Source of the DNA: JAYEJW01 sp034716535
Lineage (GTDB): Bacteria > Pseudomonadota > Gammaproteobacteria > Chromatiales > Chromatiaceae
Direction of reading: 5' to 3'
Assembly (NCBI GenBank): GCA_034716535.1
Contig: JAYEJW010000259.1
Location: forward strand, 1 to 12,110
Length of the DNA: 12,110 nt
In this document: positions 1-5,585 of the stretch, piece after piece
Numbering within the stretch: position 1 is the first letter of the stretch
Layout: every line of letters starts with the position of its first letter
The notes under the pieces: model-generated
Databases searched by the model: none
Seen by the model: the letters and a program-made list of their open reading frames with translations, nothing else
What the model was told of the DNA's origin: nothing
Program-made: the position numbers and the translations under genes

Positions 1-1
1 C

Positions 2-424
2 AGGGACAACTGGTACCTCGACGCCTGGTGCCACCTGCGACGCGCCCTGCGCAGTTTTTCCATCGATCGCGTTCACCCTGTCTATATCGACGACAAACCC
101 GCCCGGCAGATCAGCGAAAAGCGACTCGATCAATACTTCGGCGATGCATACGGCATCTTCACCGGCAAGGCAAAGCATACCGCCGAGATCCGTTTCACCG
201 CCGAAGCCGCCAAATGGGTCGCGGACGAACAATGGCATCCAAGACAAGAGCTTGTCGTACACCCGGACGGTAGTTGTACCCTTGCCGTTCCCTACGGCGA
301 CCCGCGCGAACTGATTCGCGAGATCCTGAAACACAGTGGAGATGCCAAAGTGGCCCGCCCCGCCGCATTACGCAACGAGGTGCGGGCACGTCTCGAAGCG
401 GCCCTGGCGCGTTACGAAAAGTAA
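2..424 (+). CDS. WYL-domain transcriptional regulator, C-terminal part (5' truncated by window)
   Basis: This is an open frame from the window edge to TAA at 422-424, giving 140 residues without a start. It begins RDNWYLDAWCHLRRALRSF, which carries the WYL triad (Trp-Tyr-Leu) in its usual context. It continues with a beta-rich section (AEIRFTAEAAKWVADEQWHP) and the family's C-terminal layout: a PDGS turn, a VPYGDPRELIREIL segment and a closing helix rich in Ala, Arg and Leu. Known family role: WYL domains sense ligands, often nucleic acid or nucleotides, and usually follow an N-terminal HTH. They are common regulators beside CRISPR-Cas operons. The HTH would lie upstream of the window. The gene points toward the cas genes but is separated from csb1 by about 1.6 kb of debris. 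A degenerate copy of its last 30 codons recurs at 986-1075. Family confidence is high; control of this operon is inference. Confidence 0.85.
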   Translation, partial: RDNWYLDAWCHLRRALRSFSIDRVHPVYIDDKPARQISEKRLDQYFGDAYGIFTGKAKHTAEIRFTAEAAKWVADEQWHPRQELVVHPDGSCTLAVPYGDPRELIREILKHSGDAKVARPAALRNEVRARLEAALARYEK

Positions 425-528
425 GCGGCGCGGGCTCAAGAATTGACCCCGCGGGTGTGTTGATATGAACCGCGCCTTCGGCTTCGGACTGCCCAGGGAA
501 GGCTGTCATAGAGTGGCCGGAGGCGCCA
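335..528 (+). repeat. Duplicated block, copy 1: WYL gene 3' end plus downstream intergenic DNA
   Basis: This stretch aligns with 986-1176 at a constant offset of 651 nt through the WYL stop codon and the following 45 nt or so. A 2-nt indel then shifts the offset to 649. The best conserved noncoding part contains GAATTGA, GGGTGTGTTGATATG and, further on, GGGAAGGC. Here the WYL frame is intact; in the other copy only its tail remains. The similarity is clearly diverged, so the duplication is old or the two blocks came from related loci. Read by eye from the sequence. Confidence 0.7.
443..469 (+). promoter_or_regulatory. Conserved promoter-like element downstream of WYL gene, copy 1
   Basis: TTGACC at 443-448 and TATGAA at 464-469 are separated by 15 nt. 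They resemble sigma70 -35 and -10 boxes, although the spacing is short. The element recurs at 1094-1120 (TTGAGC and TATGGA, same spacing), and the stretch GGGTGTGTTGATATG between and over the -10 is identical in the two copies. It could equally be an operator for the WYL protein. This is inference from conservation only. Confidence 0.25.
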
Positions 529-676
529 GAATATGAGCCGCAGCGATGAAGTAGACTCAGCGTGATCGCAATTCATGAACACGCCGGAGCAAGCACCGGT
601 GAAAGGCTTCATGGGCTGAATTGTATTCGTCGATCTATGCGGACAGATACCGGAATGGGAGGGTGGTTTGTCGTGA

Positions 677-904
677 ACATCGACTGATGCGCATATCGTT
701 CTTCCCGAATCTGCTCAATCTCAGGAGCTACTCGATGAACCTCGATTACAATACGGCAGATCCCTCGAAAAGCGCATGTGGAACCACCTCGGTCACGCCT
801 TCGACCGCGTTGCTCAATCAAAGACTCGGTATGTCGCCCCTTCCACGGATGTTGACGAATTACGAAATCGAATTGCTACGACAAAGCGAGAGGGAGATTG
901 CTGA
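677..904 (+). pseudogene. 3' remnant of a phosphoribosyltransferase gene
   Basis: Reading from 677 to TGA at 902-904, the frame gives a peptide that aligns without gaps to the end of the PRTase domain inserted in Csb2. Shared pieces include LEK, the GH-FD segment, QS--RY-A-S, DVDE-RNRIA and KR-G, about 30 identities over the last 55 residues. The catalytic part with the PRPP loop is absent, and an in-frame TGA at 674-676 closes the frame upstream, so this is a fragment and not a gene. It shows where the native PRTase stop lies: the equivalent codon inside csb2 (4644-4646) is GCG, which lets translation continue. Upstream DNA from about 530 to 676 shows nothing recognisable. Confidence 0.6.
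723..727 (+). promoter_or_regulatory. Shine-Dalgarno sequence of small overlapping ORF (upstream copy)
   Basis: AGGAG lies 7 nt before the ATG at 735. The same spacing is found for AAGGAG before the ATG at 4477 in the related sequence inside csb2. This fixes the start of the small ORF in both copies. Confidence 0.4.
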
Positions 905-941
905 GGCAGTGCGTAGAATATTGGACGGCGGCGCTCGTTGA
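735..941 (+). CDS. Small 68-residue protein of unknown function, overlapping the PRTase 3' end
   Basis: ATG 735 to the TGA at 939-941, read +1 relative to the PRTase remnant and running 37 nt past its stop. The product is Ser/Thr-rich at its N-terminus. A conserved core follows: TPS-ALLN-RLG-SP-PRML at residues 21-40, then EIELLRQSE at 44-52 in a predicted charged helix. It aligns without gaps to the 69-residue ORF at 4477-4686, with about 37 identities over 68 positions by eye. Both copies have a good ribosome binding site 7 nt before the ATG. No function is recognised. Because it shares DNA with a PRTase frame that is also conserved, part of the conservation could be indirect, but the core is conserved at least as well in this frame. 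It may still be expressible although the PRTase upstream is broken. Confidence 0.4.
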   Translation: MNLDYNTADPSKSACGTTSVTPSTALLNQRLGMSPLPRMLTNYEIELLRQSEREIAEAVRRILDGGAR

Positions 942-945
942 GAAT

Positions 946-1075
946 GGCCTGATGGCACTCTGCGCCATCGGCATTCCCTCCACGTGGTGGCGATACCGAT
1001 GTGATCCGAACCGCCGCACTGCGCAAGTCGATGCGGATGAGTCTTGAATCGGCATTGGCGCGCTACGGGAAATAG
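946..1075 (+). pseudogene. Remnant of a second WYL-regulator 3' end
   Basis: The last codons, 986 to TAG 1073-1075, read GDTDVIRTAALRKSMRMSLE followed by SALARYGK. They match the intact WYL C-terminus at 335-424 (GDAKVARPAALRNEVRARLE, AALARYEK) codon for codon. Before 986 the similarity decays. A possible PDGTL piece near 946-960 resembles the PDGS turn of WYL proteins but is frameshifted or has a deletion. No start, WYL triad or HTH remains. It lies directly after the PRTase remnant, so the PRTase module may have interrupted or replaced most of this gene. Confidence 0.6.
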
Positions 1076-1176
1076 GCGTCGCGGACTCACGAATTGAGCC
1101 GGTGGGTGTGTTGATATGGACCGGCGCCTCCGACCCGGGTCCCGGGGAAGGCGTCCATCAAGGGGTTGGACGCGCC
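986..1176 (+). repeat. Duplicated block, copy 2: WYL 3' tail plus intergenic DNA
   Basis: This is the counterpart of 335-528. It leads into the truncated Cas3-family gene at 1283. That suggests the ancestral order was WYL regulator, short intergenic region, helicase gene. Confidence 0.7.
1094..1120 (+). promoter_or_regulatory. Conserved promoter-like element, copy 2
   Basis: TTGAGC (1094-1099) and TATGGA (1115-1120) with a 15-nt spacer match the element at 443-469. The position, about 165 nt before the ATG of the broken helicase gene, would suit its promoter or a WYL operator. A 7-bp inverted repeat (CCGCCGG, ACCA loop, CCGGCGG) follows at 1175-1192 without a T-tract. Confidence 0.25.
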
Positions 1177-1282
1177 GCCGGACCACCGGCGGTAGCGGGG
1201 AGGTCGGCGCGCCGGGACGAGGTGATTCTTCCCCGGAATTGCGGTTACATTTCCCAGGAGCAGACAATGAGGGGCCGATGAC

Positions 1283-1545
1283 ATGGAGTACGAGTCGCTT
1301 TTCAGATCCGCGTTCGGCGTCGATTGTGCAGTGGCGCCATATCCCTACCAGCAACGGCTCGCGACCGAGGCTTGGCCCGATCTGCTGGACATCCCCACGG
1401 GCCTGGGTAAGACGGCGGCGGTCACTTTGGCCTGGTTGTTCAAACGCGGCTGGCGGATTGGGGGGTGTTCAGGTGACCCAACTTCTCCGAGCCGACAGGC
1501 ATGTCGTTCCTGCGTGCATGCGCGTCTGCACATCACCGTTGGGTG
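1283..1545 (+). pseudogene. Truncated Cas3-family helicase (N-terminal fragment)
   Basis: From ATG 1283 the frame reads MEYESLFRSAFGVDCAVAPY, then PYQQRLA, WPDLLDIPTGLGKTAAV and TLAWLFKRG. This is a typical helicase start with a Q-motif-like PYQ (residues 21-23) and a Walker A motif PTGLGKT at about residues 38-44. Similarity ends near 1462. One frame over, at about 1480-1530, HVVPACMRV resembles the next conserved block of such helicases, so a frameshift is likely. No DEAH box, SAT motif, arginine finger or HD domain follows before csb1. It differs clearly from the intact cas3 at 5578 (PTAAGKT) and so is not a duplicate of it. It is probably left from another Cas3-bearing operon. Confidence 0.6.
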
Positions 1546-1601
1546 TGTCGCGGCCGGCGGAAGGCTTGTCTACCCCGACATCGTCGATCAGAATGCAGAC
1601 C

Positions 1602-1781
1602 ATGGACTGGAAATCCAACATTCAACGCTGGCGGCAGCTCGACCCCGAGCAGCAACGCCGGATTCGCCTCAGCAATATCCCCCGGAAGGTCGCCCGCAGC
1701 ATGGCCTTCGAGGGCGAGCCGGTCGATCACGAGGTGCTGGAACGCGAGTTGGCGCGTCTAACCACGCCATCCACAAAATAG
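1602..1781 (+). CDS. Small 59-residue protein of unknown function
   Basis: ATG 1602 to TAG 1779-1781; an in-frame ATG at 1593 would add three residues. The product starts MDWKSNIQRWRQLDPEQQRR, continues with IPRKVARSMAFEGEPVDHEV and ends in a LERELARL helix. It is highly charged and predicted to be helical, with no membrane segment, and has the feel of a small antitoxin-like or accessory protein. No family is assigned. No strong ribosome binding site is visible. The frame is open from far upstream, so it may be a genuine small gene or the tail of something fused to the debris. Codon choice looks normal for the region. The TAG is directly followed by ATG 1782 of a 76-codon open frame (1782-2012) in which nothing is recognisable. 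Confidence 0.35.
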   Translation: MDWKSNIQRWRQLDPEQQRRIRLSNIPRKVARSMAFEGEPVDHEVLERELARLTTPSTK

Positions 1782-2016
1782 ATGCCACTTTCGGGGGTCG
1801 TCCGCCACGCCAATCTGGTCGCGCTGTCTGTGTTGCATCCCGATCAGTGCACTCTGGTCTACCGTGGTCGAAAAGATCGGGCACAAAACCGTATTTCGCT
1901 CTCATGCCCGATGTCGGGTTCTTACAGCCGAACAGTCGATCAAGCGATTGACGAGGCCGCGCGCCGGCACGCGGCCAAATTCCACACAAATCCAATCAAC
2001 ACAAAGGAGTGAGAGC
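1782..2016 (+). other. Gap before csb1, no recognisable gene
   Basis: Three overlapping open frames cross this stretch, but none resembles a known protein. Its last part should hold the 5' untranslated region of the csb1 operon. No convincing -35/-10 pair is visible, so transcription may start further upstream. Confidence 0.4.
2003..2009 (+). promoter_or_regulatory. Shine-Dalgarno sequence of csb1
   Basis: AAAGGAG ends 7 nt before the ATG at 2017. This selects that start over the in-frame extension that reaches back to 1864, whose translated sequence is not Csb1-like. Confidence 0.8.
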
Positions 2017-3246
2017 ATGCATCAACCCCTGACCCTGGAGTCACTACAGAAGGCGATTGCCGGCCATGCCGCCGCGTTTCGTTGTGTCACCGAATACCAA
2101 CCAGTCGGCGGGGTAGGCGACAAGGTGTTTCCGCCAACCTACGAGGGTGGTAAGTACGCGACGGAGAAGCGCGTGTTGGAAGACGGCGAGGTTGTGGATT
2201 GCGTGCTGCTGGATTCGGTGCAATCCCAAGCCAATCGGATGGAAACGGCACTCCTGGAGGCCTGTCGTTCCGGACGGATCGAACTTCCGCTGGTCACTGC
2301 GCGCTTTGACGATGACCGGCTACAGAAGAAGTTCGCCGTCACCAGCCTGGAGGCCCCGCACCGTGTGGCAGATGCCATCCTGCGCGACAGTCTGCTGGAC
2401 GGGGTGATCTTTCGCAAGTCTGACAAAGGCAAGGTCCTGGATACTGCCGACGTGAGGAACGCCACCGGCTTGTTCGGCCTCAACCCCACCGCCCTGGTGT
2501 TCGGTTTGTGGGATTCCACCGGGCCGCGTGGGGGCTTGGGAGCGAAATTCCAAAGGGTGCTGGTGTCGGAGATGGTCGGGTATCACGCTCAAGATGGGGT
2601 GAAGACGGGGAGCCGCATTGACCCTGCCCAAATCATGCTGGGTGCCGGCCCGGTGTATGTGCGGGCCGAAATGGGAGAGGACGGGCCGGATTGGACACAG
2701 GATGTCAATTTGGCCGCCAAAGCCAAGAATCAGCCCAAAAAGCTTGGCAAGGACGGCAAGCCGTCCAATGCCAATCACGGGAATGTCACCCCAAGCATCA
2801 CTGTCGGTGGCTTCACCCTCTCCCTCGCCAAGCAGACCACTGTCCTCTCCCTTTCCACCCTGCGCCGCCTGCGGTTCCCAATGAATGGTGGGTCGGACTC
2901 CAGCCCGGAAGTGGATAAGGCCGCCCGTACCGTGCTTGCCGCCTTGGGGATCCTAGGCGCCGTACTGGCAAGGGAAGAGGGGGCTGATCTCCGATCGCGC
3001 TGCCAATTGTTCCCCACCCAGGCTTTTGCATGGGAGTTGCTGGAAAATCCGGGTGAGGCGGAGCACAAGACCTTCACCCTGACAGGTGACGAGGGGGTCG
3101 CATTGTTCAATGCTGCTTTGGTTGAGGCCCGGTCAGCCAGCCTGCCGTGGGAAGGGGAAATTTCCCTTACCCCCTCGGATGATCTGACTCAACTCGTCGC
3201 AAAGAGCCAGGAACTGGCCATGCACCGGGCTGAAGGAAGCGAGTGA
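2017..3246 (+). CDS. csb1: Type I-G Cascade backbone protein Csb1 (Cas7 family, GSU0053-like)
   Basis: This 409-residue protein is of normal length for Csb1. Family-typical blocks are visible in order: VFPPTYEGGKYATE (residues 37-50), CVLLDSVQSQANRMETALLE (62-81), the RDSLLDGVIFRKSD region (123-136), NATGLFGLNPTALVFGLWDS (148-167) and TGPRGGLGAKFQR followed by VSEMVGYHA (168-191). Known role: Csb1 is the Cas7-type RAMP protein that binds along the crRNA spacer as repeated backbone subunits of the type I-G interference complex in the cytoplasm. The start is fixed by AAAGGAG 7 nt upstream. The stop TGA (3244-3246) overlaps the csb2 ATG by one nucleotide, so the two are probably translationally coupled. 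It is the first intact gene of the effector operon. Confidence 0.95.
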   Translation: MHQPLTLESLQKAIAGHAAAFRCVTEYQPVGGVGDKVFPPTYEGGKYATEKRVLEDGEVVDCVLLDSVQSQANRMETALLEACRSGRIELPLVTARFDDDRLQKKFAVTSLEAPHRVADAILRDSLLDGVIFRKSDKGKVLDTADVRNATGLFGLNPTALVFGLWDSTGPRGGLGAKFQRVLVSEMVGYHAQDGVKTGSRIDPAQIMLGAGPVYVRAEMGEDGPDWTQDVNLAAKAKNQPKKLGKDGKPSNANHGNVTPSITVGGFTLSLAKQTTVLSLSTLRRLRFPMNGGSDSSPEVDKAARTVLAALGILGAVLAREEGADLRSRCQLFPTQAFAWELLENPGEAEHKTFTLTGDEGVALFNAALVEARSASLPWEGEISLTPSDDLTQLVAKSQELAMHRAEGSE

Positions 3247-5585
3247 TGTTCAGCCTTGGCATTCGCTACCTGATGGGGTGGGCGATGGCGGCGGCGGACG
3301 GGGCGAAGAAGCAACAGGCGGAGTGGCCGCCGCACCCGGACCGGGTGTACATGGCGCTGGCCGCCGCATGGTTCGAGACCGGTCAGGCGGCGTCGGAGGG
3401 GGAGGCGCTGCGCTGGCTGGAGGGGTTGTCTGCCCCCCGTCTCTCCGCATCTGGATGCATCCCACGCGAGGTGGTGACGCACTACGTCCCGGTGAATGAC
3501 ACATCCACACCATTTGAGGACGAAAAAAAAGGCAAGCTGGCCATGCCCAGCAGTACCCTGCAAATAGGAAGGCCGAGAAGACCCCGCGCCTTCCCCGTCG
3601 CAATACCCTTCGATCCCGACGTCCACCTAATATGGGACGAGGACATCCCGGAACCCCTCCGGGAGCCCCTAGAGGCCGTCTGCCGGAAAGTGGGCGCCAT
3701 CGGCCATTCCGCCTCCCTCGTTCAGATGTGGCTGGAGAATGACCCGCCAAAACCCACCCTGATACCGGTTTTTGGCATGGCGCCGCACCGGTTGCGGATC
3801 TTCGGTCCACAACGACTGGAATACCTGGAACAAAGATTGAACCGGAAGGCATGGAACACCTACCACGACCTGCAGGCGCAAGTCGTCCAGGCCAAGGACG
3901 AACTCAAGTCCATGGTCTTCCCGCCACGGTCTCCCTGGGACGAGTTCCCGGACGCGGTTTTGTTGGCCAGCGAATCGGCCACCAAGCAACACCCCGAGTA
4001 CAGCGCAGCAAAGGCCGGGGATGCAATCTCGGCGACAAATCTGGTGCAAGATCTGGTGGTCGATGACAGAAGCGAACGGGTGCGGCAACTGATTCGGGCC
4101 GTCCGCCCCGACGCTGAACTCGTTTTTGTCAGTGCGCATGCTTACGAGAGACAGGGTGTCAATGCCATCCCCGCTGCGCTTGCCGAGTTGCTCAGCGAAC
4201 GTCTGGGCCATCCCTACAGGCCCGGCATCGTGCAGACCAACGTTGTGTCGCACACCGGGGCCGACGGGTACGGCCGCCTAGCGCGACAGGCCAGCTTCGA
4301 CGGGAAAGTAGACGCAGGCTGCGTCTATTTGATGGTCGATGACTTTGTCGGACAAGGGGGGACACTGGCCAATCTCCGTGGCCGAATTCTGAAGGAGGGC
4401 GCCAGGGTAGCGGGTGTGGTCTGCCTGACTGGAAAGCCCTATTCAGCTAAACTATCGCTCGACAAGGAGCAACTCGATGAACTGCGAAAAGGACACGGCA
4501 AAGACCTCGAAAAATGGTGGCGCGAGCACTTTGGACACACCTTCGATTGCCTTACTCAATCGGAGGCTCGGTATCTCGCCCGCTCCCCGGATGTTGACGA
4601 AATCCGAAATCGAATTGCTGCGGCAAAGCGAGCAGGAAGTGGCGCGAGTTGCGCGCGCAGTCCTCGCGAACAGAAGCGGTTCATAGCGCAACTGAAATCG
4701 CAACTGGCGGCACAATTCCCCCAGGGTCCTCCTGCCAGCTTTCTCCCGGAACCCGGGCTCTGGCAGGGTTATGCACCACCCGCGGGAACCACCGACCCCA
4801 TGCCTCCCGGCGGTCTCTTCGATCCTCGTCTGGTGGTGCTTGCCCTGTTCGGGGAGCGCCTTACGCTACCCGCCACCCTCAAACTGACCGGGGCCTTGCG
4901 CGGCGCACTGCTCGCCGCCTGTCCTGACCCGGTCCCGGAATGGGTCAGCGGCCACGATTCCGAAGGGCGGGTCAGTCGCCGTCCCCATGTCGCCTTCGTC
5001 CCTCTGCCTTTTGTCGGGAGTGAACACGCCGATGGAAGATTGATGGGTTTGGCCCTGGCTTTGCCGCGAGAACTCGACCCCGCCGAGGCCGCACTGGTGC
5101 TGGAACCCTGGCTGCGCGATGACAACGGACTGCCGCGCGCCTTGAAGCTGTTCAACGGCCAGTGGCTGGAATGCCGCGCCGAACTGGAGACGCGGGAGCG
5201 CCCGCCCTTCAACCTGCGCCTGGAGACCTGGACTGGCCCGGCCCGGCACTGGGCCAGCGTCACACCGGTGGTGCTGGACCGTCATTTCGACGGACCGAAC
5301 AAGTGGGAACGCGCCACTGAAACCGTGAAGGACTCCTGTGAGCGGATTGGTCTGCCGCGCCCGCTGGAGGTGTTGCTGCATCTGGTATCGCTGGTGGAAG
5401 GGGTATCAAGGAGCAATGAGTTCCCCTGGATGGCCCGCAAGCGCGATGGCGGCCGGATGCATCACGTCCATGCCGTGCTCGTCTTCGGCGAGCCGGTGCA
5501 AGGGCCGGTACTACTGGGTGCCGGTCGCTTCCGCGGTTATGGCCTGTGCCGGCCCCTGACACAAGGCGGAGGCGACCGTGATTGA
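3246..5585 (+). CDS. csb2: Csb2 (Cas5-Cas6 fusion, GSU0054-like) with an internal phosphoribosyltransferase domain
   Basis: This is 779 residues from ATG 3246; a GTG at 3243 is the alternative start. The N-terminal part is a Cas5-like RAMP half (FSLGIRYLMGWAMAA, EWPPHPDRVYMALAAAWFE, HRLRIFGPQRLEYLEQRLNR). The C-terminal half is Cas6-like, with LLHLVSLVEGVSRSNEFPWM, histidines H739, H740 and H742 as possible catalytic residues, and a glycine-rich loop GAGRFRGYG (758-766). In type I-G this fusion caps the crRNA 5' handle and cleaves pre-crRNA at the repeat hairpin; no separate cas6 is seen. Between the halves, residues 223 to about 485 are foreign: a type I PRTase domain with PRPP motif VDDFVGQGGT (364-373). 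Without them the protein is about 516 residues, near what I expect for the family. The frame is open throughout. It overlaps cas3 by 8 nt. Confidence 0.92.
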   Translation: MFSLGIRYLMGWAMAAADGAKKQQAEWPPHPDRVYMALAAAWFETGQAASEGEALRWLEGLSAPRLSASGCIPREVVTHYVPVNDTSTPFEDEKKGKLAMPSSTLQIGRPRRPRAFPVAIPFDPDVHLIWDEDIPEPLREPLEAVCRKVGAIGHSASLVQMWLENDPPKPTLIPVFGMAPHRLRIFGPQRLEYLEQRLNRKAWNTYHDLQAQVVQAKDELKSMVFPPRSPWDEFPDAVLLASESATKQHPEYSAAKAGDAISATNLVQDLVVDDRSERVRQLIRAVRPDAELVFVSAHAYERQGVNAIPAALAELLSERLGHPYRPGIVQTNVVSHTGADGYGRLARQASFDGKVDAGCVYLMVDDFVGQGGTLANLRGRILKEGARVAGVVCLTGKPYSAKLSLDKEQLDELRKGHGKDLEKWWREHFGHTFDCLTQSEARYLARSPDVDEIRNRIAAAKRAGSGASCARSPREQKRFIAQLKSQLAAQFPQGPPASFLPEPGLWQGYAPPAGTTDPMPPGGLFDPRLVVLALFGERLTLPATLKLTGALRGALLAACPDPVPEWVSGHDSEGRVSRRPHVAFVPLPFVGSEHADGRLMGLALALPRELDPAEAALVLEPWLRDDNGLPRALKLFNGQWLECRAELETRERPPFNLRLETWTGPARHWASVTPVVLDRHFDGPNKWERATETVKDSCERIGLPRPLEVLLHLVSLVEGVSRSNEFPWMARKRDGGRMHHVHAVLVFGEPVQGPVLLGAGRFRGYGLCRPLTQGGGDRD
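3912..4646 (+). other. Phosphoribosyltransferase domain inserted in Csb2
   Basis: In the csb2 frame, from ATG 3912 (residue 223) to the GCG at 4644-4646 that replaces the native stop, lies what looks like a whole PRTase gene. Visible blocks: FPDAVLLASESATKQHPEYS near the start, VSAHAYERQGVNAIPAALAE, VQTNVVSHTGADGYGRLARQ, then the PRPP loop VYLMVDDFVGQGGTLANLRG with adjacent Asp365-Asp366 and the GQGGT turn, then GARVAGVVCLTGKPYSAKLS and a C-terminal helical tail ending in DEIRNRIAAAKR. Known for the fold: adjacent acidic residues bind the PRPP ribose and the GxGGT loop binds the 5' phosphate. The substrate base is unknown. The active motif appears intact, so the domain may be catalytic. The inserted stretch keeps the csb2 frame, and the residues ELKS (219-222) and QLKS (482-485) flank it. 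Confidence 0.85.
4464..4469 (+). promoter_or_regulatory. Shine-Dalgarno sequence of small ORF inside csb2
   Basis: AAGGAG, with a 7-nt spacer to the ATG at 4477 in the +1 frame relative to csb2. A nearly identical arrangement precedes the upstream homologue at 735. Finding a good ribosome binding site inside a coding region, at the same point in two copies, supports real internal initiation. Confidence 0.45.
4477..4686 (+). CDS. Small 69-residue ORF nested in csb2 in the +1 frame, homologue of 735-941
   Basis: ATG 4477 to TAG 4684-4686, fully inside csb2. The protein begins MNCEKDTAKTSKNGGAST and carries the core TPSIALLNRRLGISPAPRML (residues 21-40) and EIELLRQSEQEVARVARAVL. It aligns without gaps with the upstream 68-residue ORF, identical at about 37 of 68 positions, and both are preceded by a good ribosome binding site 7 nt away. 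Its stop lies just where Csb2 sequence resumes, so PRTase plus this ORF look like one inserted unit. Function unknown; the predicted helical, charged C-terminus gives no family. The alternative is that it is a passive shadow of the PRTase frame, since nucleotide similarity alone would carry some conservation into this frame. Confidence 0.4.
   Translation: MNCEKDTAKTSKNGGASTLDTPSIALLNRRLGISPAPRMLTKSEIELLRQSEQEVARVARAVLANRSGS

Noticed and set aside
1175..1192. Rho-independent terminator at an inverted repeat
   Set aside because: The stem is GC-rich, but no T-tract follows.
860..1354. Minus-strand open frame of 164 codons across the debris region
   Set aside because: Its composition is Arg/Pro/Ser-rich noise. 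It crosses several + strand remnants that do align to known proteins.
1864..2016. N-terminal extension of Csb1 upstream of ATG 2017
   Set aside because: The extension is not Csb1-like, and a good Shine-Dalgarno sequence sits 7 nt before ATG 2017.
3250..3852. Minus-strand open frame of 200 codons opposite the csb2 start
   Set aside because: It is a shadow of the Cas5-like half, with Pro/Arg-rich low-complexity translation and no recognisable domain.
3912..4686. Insertion sequence or transposon carrying the PRTase
   Set aside because: I see no transposase and no terminal inverted repeats. The flanking ELKS/QLKS similarity is too weak to call a target duplication.
3912..4700. Intein or self-splicing element in csb2
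   Set aside because: There is no Cys/Ser at the left edge and no His-Asn plus Cys/Ser/Thr at the right edge, and no intein or homing endonuclease blocks. The inserted residues match a PRTase fold instead.
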